NCBI GenBank assembly: GCA_964472195.1
Contig: CAYYJH010000021.1
Coordinates: forward strand, 1 to 34,773
Reading direction: 5' to 3'
DNA from: BS750m-G4 sp964472195
GTDB lineage: Bacteria > Bacteroidota > Ignavibacteria > Tepidaquicellales > Tepidaquicellaceae
Length of the DNA: 34,773 bases
Under the pieces are notes generated by a model, which saw only the letters and a list, made by a program, of their open reading frames with translations, made no database searches and was not told the DNA's origin. Position numbers and translations under genes: made by a program. Shown here piece by piece: positions 1 through 8,542 of this stretch; within the stretch, counting starts at the first letter, position 1; the number at the start of each line of letters is the position of its first letter.

Positions 1-3
1 AAT

Positions 4-34
4 AAAAAAGCATCCCTTTAATATGAGATGCTTT
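4..34 (-). terminator. Rho-independent terminator of the small membrane protein gene
   Basis: Read on the minus strand, an 8-bp perfect stem (AAAGCATC at 27-34 pairing with GATGCTTT at 7-14) with a 12-nt loop runs into TTTTTT. It lies about 30 nt past the stop of the minus-strand gene ending at 65. Confidence 0.75.
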
Positions 35-64
35 AAATTTTCTAACGATACTTGTTATTTCACG

Positions 65-493
65 TCATGCAGTTGATTCCGCCGGAGGGACCTTTGCTTT
101 TCCATAAACCAGCCCAATAACAAGACCAGCAATCACAATCATGATTCCCATTATAGCTCCATCCAACAACACCGGCTGCCAGGCAACTTTAGTCCCGCCC
201 CAATAATAAAACACATAGGGTAATGCTAATAAAAGACCGATAATGAAGCCAAAGGTCAAGCCTTCTTTAGCGGGTGAGACACCTTTCATAAAGTATCTTG
301 AATAAATTATACTCAGCATGAATGCTTGAATCAAATTTCCCACAATGTAAGCCCACATTTTAAAATCGTGTTCAGGTCTCATAAGATGACCCATGTGTAT
401 TTGAAAATATTCCATCAATATCATTCCATATATAATCCATCCTAAAATAAATAAAACAATCGCTGTAACAATTGTAGAGATGATTAATTTCAT
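65..493 (-). CDS. Conserved small inner-membrane protein, four predicted TM segments
   Basis: 142 residues with four hydrophobic segments at about 2-25, 44-65, 79-98 and 110-131. The motif GWIIYG in the first helix and a polar loop rich in H, R and E (about 28-43) are the most distinctive parts. The C-terminus is short and polar. I do not recognise a named function; the helix pattern is reminiscent of small DUF1761-like membrane proteins, but this is only a resemblance. The gene stands alone: a terminator follows its stop and the next minus-strand gene upstream starts over 1.3 kb away. The start is a good ATG preceded on the minus strand by AAAGGAG, a clear Shine-Dalgarno. Confidence 0.8.
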   Translation of the reverse strand: MKLIISTIVTAIVLFILGWIIYGMILMEYFQIHMGHLMRPEHDFKMWAYIVGNLIQAFMLSIIYSRYFMKGVSPAKEGLTFGFIIGLLLALPYVFYYWGGTKVAWQPVLLDGAIMGIMIVIAGLVIGLVYGKAKVPPAESTA

Positions 494-669
494 AATTAAC
501 TCCTTTACAATACTTTAAAAATGGTTTTTATTTACCGGGAATCAGAAAAGAAAATAATTCCCGATGCTGTTATTTCAGCTTATTACAAAATTACAATAAA
601 TAAATTTAAGATAACAATAAAAATCAGAAAAAAATTTTCTACACAATCATTGATAATTTTTCAATTAAA

Positions 670-1839
670 TCAACCACACACCTGTTTGAATACTCTTATA
701 AAATTTAATCCAAGGATTTTCCTTATCTCCTCTTCGTTGTAACCATTTTCAACTAATGCTTTTGTCAGGACAGGATATTGAGTGGCATCGGATAAATCAA
801 GGGGTGCATCTATACCTCCATCGAAGTCGGAGCCAATACCGATATAATCAACGCCAACAAGTTCTTTTATGTGGTCAATGTGCTCTATGATTTTATCAAC
901 AGTAGAACCACCCAAAAAACCAGCATTGAAATTAATCATAACAACACCACCACCGTCTGCGATGGCTTTAATTTGTTCGTCGGTCAGGTTCCTGTAATGG
1001 GGATGTACTGCATAGCAATTAGAATGCGAAGCGATGATAGGATTTTTTGTTGTTTCAATAACATCCCAGAATGCACCTTCGCCTAAATGTGAAACATCGA
1101 TTAACATTCCAACTTCGTCCATTCTTTTCACAACTTCAAATCCAAACTCCGTAAGACCTCCTTCACTTCCTCTTCGGTTTTCATCACGAGCTGAAACGCC
1201 AATTTTGTTTGAATTATTCCACGTTAAAGTAATATACCTGACTCCAAGCTCATAAAATTCATTTATATTATCAAGCTCAGCTCCTATTGCGGTCCCCCCT
1301 TCAATGCCCATTAACCCGCAAACCTTTTTAGCTTCGAGAATCTTCTTCATATCTTCGAAGGAATCAGCAATCTCGAACCGGTCATTATTATCTATCTCAA
1401 TGTTTCTTAATCTTTCTATTTGCCCTTTGGTAAACGAATAAGACTGTTTTACTTTCTTTGTTGGTATCCAGATTGCAAAGACTTGCACATCGACACCGCC
1501 CTCAATAAACTTTGGTAAATCAGATTGAGTCGACCGATTATCCTTTCCAAAATCAACACCTTTCTTATAAACCTGCCAGATAAAATCATTGTGTGCATCC
1601 ACCAGGTATGCATCAAAATGAAGTTCGAGATAGTTCTCCTCGAGGTTTTCAAACTTCTTTTTCAATTGAAATATATCCATATCTTTTGTGCTGTCTGATT
1701 TGTAAATACTATCCAGATAATTAAACTTCAAGTAATTATCGATTATCGACTCCTCTTTTAAAAATAAGTCTGTATTGTAAAATAAAATGATTGCTATTAT
1801 AAAAACAACAGCGATTAGAATAAAAATACTTTTTCTCAT
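670..1839 (-). CDS. Membrane-anchored dipeptidase, peptidase family M19 (renal dipeptidase-like)
   Basis: 389 residues. A single N-terminal TM or uncleaved signal anchor (about 4-20) is followed by a complete M19 metallopeptidase domain (about 78-385). The binuclear zinc ligands of the family are visible: HxD (H83, D85), bridging glutamate in GIEGG (E180), H251 in DVSH and H272 in ASHSN. The conserved GSDFDG motif is at about 337-341. Family members hydrolyse dipeptides, including D-amino-acid-containing ones. The anchor suggests a periplasmic or envelope location and a peptide-recycling role (inference). It is the last gene of the SPFH/DUF2007/M19 set, starting 33 nt after the DUF2007 stop. 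Nothing appears truncated. Confidence 0.93.
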   Translation of the reverse strand: MRKSIFILIAVVFIIAIILFYNTDLFLKEESIIDNYLKFNYLDSIYKSDSTKDMDIFQLKKKFENLEENYLELHFDAYLVDAHNDFIWQVYKKGVDFGKDNRSTQSDLPKFIEGGVDVQVFAIWIPTKKVKQSYSFTKGQIERLRNIEIDNNDRFEIADSFEDMKKILEAKKVCGLMGIEGGTAIGAELDNINEFYELGVRYITLTWNNSNKIGVSARDENRRGSEGGLTEFGFEVVKRMDEVGMLIDVSHLGEGAFWDVIETTKNPIIASHSNCYAVHPHYRNLTDEQIKAIADGGGVVMINFNAGFLGGSTVDKIIEHIDHIKELVGVDYIGIGSDFDGGIDAPLDLSDATQYPVLTKALVENGYNEEEIRKILGLNFIRVFKQVCG

Positions 1840-1872
1840 TATTGTACTTCGATAATTAATTACAAAAAAACT

Positions 1873-2124
1873 TTAATACTCCAGGTTCTCATTTAATAAT
1901 GAAGACCTGTCCGTATTTATAGCAGCAAGTGCCAGTTCATAATATTCTTCATAGACGTAGAACCTAATCGGGTGCCTTAATGCAAACCTAGGATAACCTA
2001 TTTCCATCTCACCAGCTAATGTGAACGGAATATCCTCATCGGATAATTTTGCTTTCAGAAGACCGGCAATAATCGGGTCATAAGTCTCAAAAACTAAAAT
2101 AAACCCGTTGTTATTTTTTACCAT
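1873..2124 (-). CDS. DUF2007-family small protein
   Basis: 83 residues. The pattern of an early FETYDPIIAGLLKAKLSDEDI segment, followed by a central G-x-x-x-IGYPRFAL and a YVYEEYYELALAAI helix, fits the DUF2007 family (putative prokaryotic signal-transducing proteins), which occurs as short stand-alone proteins. Biochemical function is unknown. The SPFH stop codon TAA is followed directly by GTG then ATG; I take the ATG at 2124, but GTG at 2127 would add one residue. The near-zero gap to the SPFH gene implies translational coupling and one transcript. Confidence 0.8.
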   Translation of the reverse strand: MVKNNNGFILVFETYDPIIAGLLKAKLSDEDIPFTLAGEMEIGYPRFALRHPIRFYVYEEYYELALAAINTDRSSLLNENLEY

Positions 2125-2127
2125 CAC

Positions 2128-3057
2128 TTACTTCATATTTAACATTGGTATTAAGCTCTGACCATACGGCGTAATAATAAAAGAATTATTCGGAGAATTA
2201 ACAAGAGCTTTCAAAGTCTCTATATATTTCCATTGTAAATACGGTTGGCTAATAGTCTGGTTAATAATCCTTTGGGCTTCTGCAATACCTTTTGCTTCAA
2301 CCTGTTTTCTTTCTGCTTCCTGCCTTTCTTTCTGAAGAACAAATACCATTTGCTGAGCTTTTTGCTCTGCCGATATTTTTTCATCAATTGCTTCTCTTAC
2401 TTTATCAGGAAGTTCTACATTCCTTAGCAAAACTTTTTCAAGAATTATACCCCTTCCTTCAAATGATTTTTCTAAATTTGTTGTAACAGCCTGAACATAA
2501 TCTTCACGCTTCGAAGAATAGATATCAGTAGCTACGAACATTACGGACATATTTCTTATCGAAGTCCTTATTGCTGGGCGAACAATTTTATCGACATAAC
2601 TAACTCCTATTGTTCTCAATAACTGTGGGGCATCTCCCGGATTCAATCGATACCACACTGTAACATCAAGAGTTAAAGTTAACCCATCAGATGAGAGTGC
2701 TGTTATTGCTCCATCTTTACTAATCATTTCTTCAGTTGTTTCTTCATGACCTTTACCGTACATAGAGTATGCCTGTGTTTTTGTATCAAGCATTTCGACT
2801 TCAACGAGTGGGTTAACAAAATTCAATCCACTGGTGAGTACGTTATTCTGTACATTTCCAAACAGTATAGGAACACCCACTTCACCCGGGTCAACCTGTA
2901 CGATAGATTTAAAAAGTATTGTAAACAATATACCAATACCAGCTGCAATTCTCAGAAGGTCAACAATTTTCTCAGCCTGTTGGTTTTCTTTGAACTGTTT
3001 TTTAACAATAGTTAGAACTAAAATAGCCACTATGAAAAAAATTATAATGCCAATCAT
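2128..3057 (-). CDS. SPFH/prohibitin-family membrane protein
   Basis: 309 residues. Two hydrophobic stretches (about 1-17 and 36-50) are followed by a typical SPFH/Band 7 start, VDPGEVGVPILFGNV (about 55-69), and a mixed alpha/beta SPFH domain to about residue 215 with the pattern VLLRNVELPDKVREAI. A charged coiled-coil (about 215-270, rich in Q, E, K and A) follows, as in HflK/HflC and prohibitins. The family forms oligomeric membrane scaffolds that regulate proteases and organise membrane domains. No NfeD partner gene is adjacent; instead DUF2007 and an M19 dipeptidase follow. AGGAG lies 7-8 nt upstream of the ATG, so the start is well supported. Confidence 0.92.
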   Translation of the reverse strand: MIGIIIFFIVAILVLTIVKKQFKENQQAEKIVDLLRIAAGIGILFTILFKSIVQVDPGEVGVPILFGNVQNNVLTSGLNFVNPLVEVEMLDTKTQAYSMYGKGHEETTEEMISKDGAITALSSDGLTLTLDVTVWYRLNPGDAPQLLRTIGVSYVDKIVRPAIRTSIRNMSVMFVATDIYSSKREDYVQAVTTNLEKSFEGRGIILEKVLLRNVELPDKVREAIDEKISAEQKAQQMVFVLQKERQEAERKQVEAKGIAEAQRIINQTISQPYLQWKYIETLKALVNSPNNSFIITPYGQSLIPMLNMK

Positions 3058-3145
3058 GATTTACTCCTTTTGGTTTTAGGTGATTTATTAAAAATAGTTA
3101 GAGAATATAATTCTTATTAATCGACTATAATCTATATTAAGCTAT

Positions 3146-3206
3146 CTTTGCATCTTAGCGTTTCTTCGTGAAATTTGTGTCACGCAAAACTTGCAGAGAT
3201 GCAAAG
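3146..3206. repeat. Palindromic intergenic repeat (GCAAAG type)
   Basis: Outer arms CTTTGCATCT (3146-3155) and AGATGCAAAG (3197-3206) are perfect reverse complements. An inner pair CGTGA (3167-3171) and TCACG (3180-3184) is nested inside. The 61-bp unit lies in the 243-bp gap between the S41 protease stop and the SPFH start. It resembles the dispersed 'GCAAAGACGC'-type palindromes I associate with FCB genomes. Only one copy is in this window, so its dispersal is not shown here. Confidence 0.6.
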
Positions 3207-3300
3207 TCGCAAAGAGTTAAATTTTGTTTATGATTTCTTATATATTAGCGTCATAAGTTGTATTTTTTTGTTCTGAGAATACAATAGATTATGAAGTAGT

Positions 3301-4968
3301 TTATTTTCCTAACAATCTATCATATTCAGCTCTATCCCTGATAATGCTTATTGCTTCCTGCAATTGTATATCCTGTATAAACGCAGCTTCTATTTGTTCT
3401 TTCTCCGTGATTATCCTCCTATTCATCTCAGACTCTATGCTTCTTTTTAATTCATCTTTTGCTTTTTCAAATTCACTCTCTTCTTTAATGGATATTTCTA
3501 TAGCTATTTTATACAGGTAATCATTGACCTCTGCTGAATAATCTTTTTCGGATGCAATCTTCTTCAAGTCCTCTATATCCTTATCAGCCTCTGAAACATA
3601 ATCAAAATTGTTCACTCTAAGGAAATTCCTGAACTGCTCAAGAACTTCATCCGTGCAAACAAACGTTTTGATTCCCGGATTCTGCTCTAAGTAATAATCC
3701 GTAAACTTAAAGAACATATCCTTATCTAAAAGAGCCCTGTGAATTTCACTTTCAGGAGCAATATCTATTTCGATATCCGGTGTGATTCCTCCATTTGCAT
3801 AAACAGTCCGTCCGCCAAGAGTCCTGAATTCTTGCTGAGAAAAAGAATTCTTGTCGATAAAGACACCGAACTTATTCTCCTTAAAATAATCCTTTTCCTG
3901 TATCCACCTACCAGATGGTGTGTAATATCTCGAAGAAGTAATTTTAAGTTTCGAATCAGAACTCAACTCTTTAATATTCTGAACAAGCCCTTTTCCGAAT
4001 GATTTACTCCCGATGATAACACCTCTATCCAAATCCTGAATAGCACCTGCAACAATCTCGGATGCCGATGCCGTATTCTTATTTACAAGCACAACCAATG
4101 GTACATCTTTGGGAACAATCGGGTCTTCCTTTGAAAAATATTTCTTTTCTGATACCTTTTCTTTTCCTTTGGTTATAAGTAAGAGGCTGTTTTTATCGAC
4201 GAATTTGTTTAAAATACCTATAGCTGCATTGAGCAGCCCGCCTGTATTATCTCTCAAGTCTATGATTACTCCCTTCAACTCTCCCTGTGATTTCAAAGTC
4301 TTAAGAACATTCTCGACCTCATTCTCTGCATTTGTAGTAAACCTGTCAAGCTTGAAATATGCGATTCCTTCTGCCTTATCCCCAATGAACCCGGAATAAG
4401 AAACATTCTTAAGAATTATCTCCTCTCTTGTCAGGTCAAAATAAAGAACGTTGCCGTTTCTTTGAACTTTCATTTCAAGAGACGTGCCCGCAGGTCCTCT
4501 AACATAGTTTCGAAGATTTTTCAACTCAACGTTTGACAGGTCTGTACCGTTAACCCCTAATATTTTGTCACCGACTCTTAAACCTTTCCGTTGTGCTTCG
4601 TATCCGTTCATTACTTCTGTTATTGTAATCATGCTGTCTCTTAAGCCAATGGTTATTCCTATTCCTGCATACTTTCCCAAAGTAATAAGGTCAATTTCGC
4701 TCATCTGGTTCTCGTCGATAAAGACAGTATAGGGATCGAGTGTCGACAGCATACCTTCAATTCCGGCTTTCATAAATTTATCGGCATCAATCTCATCCAC
4801 ATAATTCAAAGCAATCTCTTTATAAACTTTTCCAAAAATATCCATGTTCTTATTTATCTTGTCGTAAATATCATCGTCATCTCCAAACTTGCTCCCCATG
4901 AAAAATATAAGTAGTAACGGCAACAATAATAATCGTATGTGGAATTGTTTTAACTTAAACTTATTCAT
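3301..4968 (-). CDS. S41 C-terminal processing protease (CtpA/Prc family) with PDZ domain
   Basis: 555 residues. Order: N-terminal signal/anchor (about 11-25), helical linker, PDZ domain (about 95-180, with AGIGI and the GDKILGVNG core), then the S41 serine protease core (about 195-370). The catalytic serine is S301 in NTASASEI and the lysine is K326 in SFGKG, the same 25-residue spacing as E. coli Prc. An ANGGITPDIEI motif follows (about 398). The C-terminal 120 residues are charged and helical, an extension common in FCB homologues. Members cleave C-terminal tails of periplasmic substrates. The gene starts 21 nt after tmk on the same strand and is probably co-transcribed with it. Confidence 0.94.
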   Translation of the reverse strand: MNKFKLKQFHIRLLLLPLLLIFFMGSKFGDDDDIYDKINKNMDIFGKVYKEIALNYVDEIDADKFMKAGIEGMLSTLDPYTVFIDENQMSEIDLITLGKYAGIGITIGLRDSMITITEVMNGYEAQRKGLRVGDKILGVNGTDLSNVELKNLRNYVRGPAGTSLEMKVQRNGNVLYFDLTREEIILKNVSYSGFIGDKAEGIAYFKLDRFTTNAENEVENVLKTLKSQGELKGVIIDLRDNTGGLLNAAIGILNKFVDKNSLLLITKGKEKVSEKKYFSKEDPIVPKDVPLVVLVNKNTASASEIVAGAIQDLDRGVIIGSKSFGKGLVQNIKELSSDSKLKITSSRYYTPSGRWIQEKDYFKENKFGVFIDKNSFSQQEFRTLGGRTVYANGGITPDIEIDIAPESEIHRALLDKDMFFKFTDYYLEQNPGIKTFVCTDEVLEQFRNFLRVNNFDYVSEADKDIEDLKKIASEKDYSAEVNDYLYKIAIEISIKEESEFEKAKDELKRSIESEMNRRIITEKEQIEAAFIQDIQLQEAISIIRDRAEYDRLLGK

Positions 4969-4989
4969 TTTATATTTGTTAATTTTATA

Positions 4990-5607
4990 TTAAAAATCTG
5001 TTTTTAATTTTAAATGTGATAATATTTCTTGATGAAGTTCCTCTATTGATTTCTTTCCATCAAGTACTCTGAATCTCTTCTTATTTTTCGAGGCTATCTC
5101 AAGATATCCTTTGACAACCTTATTGTAATAAGAAAGCTTTTTTTGTTCTATTCTATCCTGTACTTTCTTTATTTTATATTTCCTCTTTAGACTTTCCTTG
5201 TGATTAATATTTATTAAAAACGAGATGTCTGGAACAAGGTTGTCAGTCGAAAATTTATTGATTTTATCAACCATTTTTAGGTCAATATTACCTCCGAATC
5301 CCTGGTAAGCAGTTGATGAATCGTAATACCTGTCACAAATAACAACAAACTTCTTTCTAAGATTAGGAATAATCACCTGCTCAACGAGCTGATGTCTTGA
5401 AGCGGAAAAAAGCAAAAACTCCGTAAGATATCTCATATCATGATTATCTTTATCTAATAGAATATTTCTTATCTTTTCGGAGATATATGTTCCGCCTGGT
5501 TCTCTTACGAGTAGAACTTTCTTTTTCTTCTTTTTAAGATTATCATACAAAAGTTTTGCCTGTGTCGATTTACCACAAAGATCTATACCTTCAAAGGTAA
5601 TAAACAT
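4990..5607 (-). CDS. tmk: Thymidylate kinase
   Basis: 205 residues, the usual length for TMPK. The P-loop is EGIDLCGKST (residues 6-15), with C11 at the position usually held by A or S. REPGG (35-39) and the DRY motif in CDRYYDSSTAYQG (91-103), with the S-S-T-A-Y-Q-G nucleotide-specificity segment, are intact. A basic LID-like stretch, KRKYKIKKVQDR, is at about 156-167. The enzyme phosphorylates dTMP to dTDP with ATP in the cytoplasm. A run of six lysines at about 25-30 is a local oddity. The start is the ATG at 5607; no strong Shine-Dalgarno is visible. Confidence 0.95.
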   Translation of the reverse strand: MFITFEGIDLCGKSTQAKLLYDNLKKKKKKVLLVREPGGTYISEKIRNILLDKDNHDMRYLTEFLLFSASRHQLVEQVIIPNLRKKFVVICDRYYDSSTAYQGFGGNIDLKMVDKINKFSTDNLVPDISFLININHKESLKRKYKIKKVQDRIEQKKLSYYNKVVKGYLEIASKNKKRFRVLDGKKSIEELHQEILSHLKLKTDF

Positions 5608-5869
5608 AATATACTGCTAATATTTTTGTTGACAAATATTGTAACAAGATAAGGATTTTAAAGACTTTATAAAATATTTAATTAAAAATCTATACTCAAA
5701 TGAATTGCTCGGCTAATAAGATTGAATAAGAAAACTGTTTTACATAAGTTTGTATATCATTTAAACGGTTAACATTTTATTTCGTTCGTTAATTTAATAC
5801 TAAGATATAAAAAGCAAAAATTTCATACTGACAGCCTTATTATTGTCAACGATTTTTTCGGGCTTCTTT

Positions 5870-6784
5870 ATGTTTTTTCAAAGATATACAAACCAGAATT
5901 TACTTCTCAGGAATTTTCAATTTCTCAAGATAGGAAATCTAATCAACACAATTTTATTTACTCTTATTATAATATTTATATTTTTTAATCTTTTTTCAAA
6001 AGCTGAATTCAAAAAATTTGGATTAGTTTCTTTACATATACTTTCCGTCATCGGAATAATATCGCTTATCGTATCGCATTACATCCCCGAAAAAGATGAA
6101 AAGATTATTTTTGCTTCCGCTTTTGTAATATTAAATATATTTATTCTTATTTCATTAATATCAATTTCTTTATCGAGGTCTAAAAAACTTCATCCCTTCC
6201 GATCTGCCTGGTTGACTATACTTATTATGACAGCTGGAATATTTATAGTCTTTCTACGGATTTACAATTTCACTGATGATTCAAAATTATATACAGAGGG
6301 AATAGAAAGAGCAGATGCCGGTGTAATTCTTGGTGCAGCAGTATGGGGCGGCAACAGACCTTCACCGGTTCTTCGTGAGAGAATAAACAAAGGATTCGAA
6401 ATTTATAAGAATAAAAATGTGTCTAAACTTGTGTTAACCGGCGGCGGCTCACCTCATGAGTTGACCGAAGCAGAAGTTTCGAGAAATGAACTTATTAAAT
6501 ACGGTGTCGATAAAGATAATTTATACATTGAGAAAAAATCTAACTCCACTGTAGAACAGATACACTATATCCGGGATAAGTTATACAAGAAATTAAACTG
6601 GCATAAGATCGTGTTAATCTCTGATAACTATCATCTTTTCCGAGCTTCTGAAATTTGTAAGTTCAATAATATAAACGTCGATTGTGTTTCGTCGGACACT
6701 CCTCTTTCCACCGAAGGGGGAATTAATTATTGTATTAAAGAAAGTTTTGCCGTATTATTTTTCTGGTTTTTTGGTATTGGATAA
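5870..6784 (+). CDS. DUF218/YdcF-family membrane protein (ElyC/SanA-like)
   Basis: About 304 residues from the ATG at 5870; an in-frame TTG at 5843 would add nine. Four predicted TM segments fill the first half. The second half is a DUF218 domain beginning ADAGVILGAAVWGG and containing a GGGSPHELTEAEVSRN segment, a STVEQ motif and SDNYHLFRA. Relatives (ElyC, SanA, YdcF) affect envelope integrity and vancomycin sensitivity; the biochemical activity is unsettled. The gene is divergent from tmk across about 260 bp and lies 76 bp upstream of nusB, so it may be read with the nusB-tex operon. Neither start has a clear Shine-Dalgarno. Confidence 0.85.
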   Translation: MFFQRYTNQNLLLRNFQFLKIGNLINTILFTLIIIFIFFNLFSKAEFKKFGLVSLHILSVIGIISLIVSHYIPEKDEKIIFASAFVILNIFILISLISISLSRSKKLHPFRSAWLTILIMTAGIFIVFLRIYNFTDDSKLYTEGIERADAGVILGAAVWGGNRPSPVLRERINKGFEIYKNKNVSKLVLTGGGSPHELTEAEVSRNELIKYGVDKDNLYIEKKSNSTVEQIHYIRDKLYKKLNWHKIVLISDNYHLFRASEICKFNNINVDCVSSDTPLSTEGGINYCIKESFAVLFFWFFGIG

Positions 6785-6860
6785 TGATTTACAATGTTAA
6801 AGATTAATTTTTTTCAGTATATTAACATAATTTTTAAATCCACTATTAAGGTTCTTTTTT

Positions 6861-7325
6861 ATGCAGTCATCGAGAAGAGTAGTTAGAATAAAAGTTTTAC
6901 AGGTATTGTATGCACATATAATATCCCAGGACCCGATTGAAAAAGTTAAAAATGATCTCCTTGGTGAAAACATGGAACATGATAAAATTAAATTTGCTTC
7001 AGATTTAATTGATAAAATCATTACAAACACCATGATTCTCGATGAGATGATTAAAAGCAAAATTGAGCATTGGGAATATGACAGAATAGCATTGGTCGAT
7101 AAAATAATTTTAAGAATGGGTTTATCAGAAATTTTATATTTCCCAGAAATCCCTCCAAAAGTATCCATAAATGAATCCATCGAAATAGCAAAGGATTATT
7201 GTACTAAAAGCAGCGGGAAGTTTGTTAATGGTATTCTCGATGCAATCCTCACAGACCTCAAAAACGATGATAAACTTAACAAAAGAGGACGGGGTCTTCT
7301 TGATCTGAAGAAAAAGAACAAATGA
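6861..7325 (+). CDS. nusB: Transcription antitermination factor NusB
   Basis: 154 residues, all-helical. Family features: N-terminal SSRRVVRIKVLQVLYA (RNA-binding arginine-rich helix), the mid-protein DRIALVDKIILRMGLSEILY, and the C-terminal PPKVSINESIEIAKDY plus SGKFVNGILDAI, which is the classic NusB signature. NusB with NusE binds boxA RNA for rRNA antitermination. It is the first gene of a compact operon; its stop overlaps the ATG of the next gene by 4 nt (ATGA). Confidence 0.95.
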   Translation: MQSSRRVVRIKVLQVLYAHIISQDPIEKVKNDLLGENMEHDKIKFASDLIDKIITNTMILDEMIKSKIEHWEYDRIALVDKIILRMGLSEILYFPEIPPKVSINESIEIAKDYCTKSSGKFVNGILDAILTDLKNDDKLNKRGRGLLDLKKKNK

Positions 7326-8542
7326 AAAATAAGCTTCAAGTATTCTACTGGTCACTATTTGATTTTGCAAATTCTTCCTACGCTACAATCATTGTTGCCT
7401 TTGTCTTTGCAGTTTATTTCAAAAACGTAATTTCCTTCGGAAAACCCATCGGTGATTTCTACTGGTCATTGGGTATAAATATCTCTATGATAACAGCAGC
7501 TGTCATTAATCCTATCCTGGGAGCAATAGCAGATAGAAATTCTACGAAAAAGAAGTTTCTTGCATTTTTCTCGGCTTTGTGTATCGCAGGTACTGCACTT
7601 ATGTATTTCACCGGTGAGGGTACAATTGCACTTGCACTTATATTGTTCATTCTCTCAAATATCGGATTTCAAACAGGGATGACATTTTATGATGCATTCA
7701 TTCCTGAAATGGTTGAAGAAAAATATTACAACAAGGTTTCCGGAATAGGATATGCAGTTGGTTATATAGGTTCCTTACTATCTGTGGTATTAGTATTTCC
7801 GCTGAAAGATAATCCGAATCTTTTATTCGTTGTTACAGCATTTGTATTTACAATATTTTCACTTCCGTTGTTTCTTTTTCTTAAAGAAGAAAAAATAAAA
7901 TATGAAAAACCAATTGGGGGTTATATAAGATTTGGAATAGAAAAAGTGAGCACGACGATAAAGAATATCAAAAGTTATAATAACCTCAAAAACTTTCTTT
8001 TATCATTCTTCTTTTACATCGATGCTGTGAACACAATAATTTTCTTTGCGGGAATTTATGCAAGTACAACTTTAGGATTTTCGATTACAGAGCTGGCAAT
8101 ATTTTTTATCATAGTCCAGGTTACCGCTATGATTGGTTCTTTCATGTTCGGATTTATCGGTGATAACATAGGAATTCTTCGCTCAATAGTTATTACCTTA
8201 ATTTTCTGGTGCATAATCACGATATTTGTTTTTATAACAAACGATAAGAATTCTTTTTTCATCATTGGAGGATTTGCGGGATTATTTCTTGGTTCGACGC
8301 AAGCCCTTTCGCGTACAATGATGAGCAAATTAGTACCTTTTAAAAGTAAAACTGAATTCTTTGGGTTTTACGCATTACTTGATAAAACATCTACATTATT
8401 AGGACCGTTAACATTTGGTCTTGTGTCCTGGTTAACAGGCTCACAAAAATTTGCGGTATTATCCGTTGGAGTGTTTTTCGTGGTTGGAATGTTATTATTA
8501 AAAAGAGTAAAAGAAAACACTAATGAAAAAGATAGAGGATAA
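7322..8542 (+). CDS. MFS transporter, UMF1/Atg22-like family
   Basis: 406 residues with about 12 hydrophobic segments. The N-terminus (WSLFDFANSSYATIIVAFVF) is diagnostic of the UMF1 major facilitator subfamily related to the vacuolar effluxer Atg22. The loop after TM2-3 carries GAIADRNSTKKKF, the MFS motif A equivalent, and the second half carries GFIGDNIGILRS. FLGSTQALSRTMMSKLVP (about 322-339) is another family-conserved block. The substrate is unknown; amino-acid efflux is known only for eukaryotic relatives. It is translationally coupled at both ends: a 4-nt overlap with nusB and a 20-nt overlap with the next gene. Confidence 0.9.
   Translation: MKNKLQVFYWSLFDFANSSYATIIVAFVFAVYFKNVISFGKPIGDFYWSLGINISMITAAVINPILGAIADRNSTKKKFLAFFSALCIAGTALMYFTGEGTIALALILFILSNIGFQTGMTFYDAFIPEMVEEKYYNKVSGIGYAVGYIGSLLSVVLVFPLKDNPNLLFVVTAFVFTIFSLPLFLFLKEEKIKYEKPIGGYIRFGIEKVSTTIKNIKSYNNLKNFLLSFFFYIDAVNTIIFFAGIYASTTLGFSITELAIFFIIVQVTAMIGSFMFGFIGDNIGILRSIVITLIFWCIITIFVFITNDKNSFFIIGGFAGLFLGSTQALSRTMMSKLVPFKSKTEFFGFYALLDKTSTLLGPLTFGLVSWLTGSQKFAVLSVGVFFVVGMLLLKRVKENTNEKDRG

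Noticed and set aside
521..742. Plus-strand 73-codon frame
   Set aside because: AT-rich low-complexity sequence overlapping the end of the dipeptidase gene; no domain or ribosome site.
3258..3284. TTGTATT/AATACAA inverted repeat after the S41 gene as a terminator
   Set aside because: AT-only stem with no T-run in the correct position on the minus strand.
6797..7180. Minus-strand frame of 127 codons
   Set aside because: It lies over nusB, whose family signatures are clear on the plus strand.
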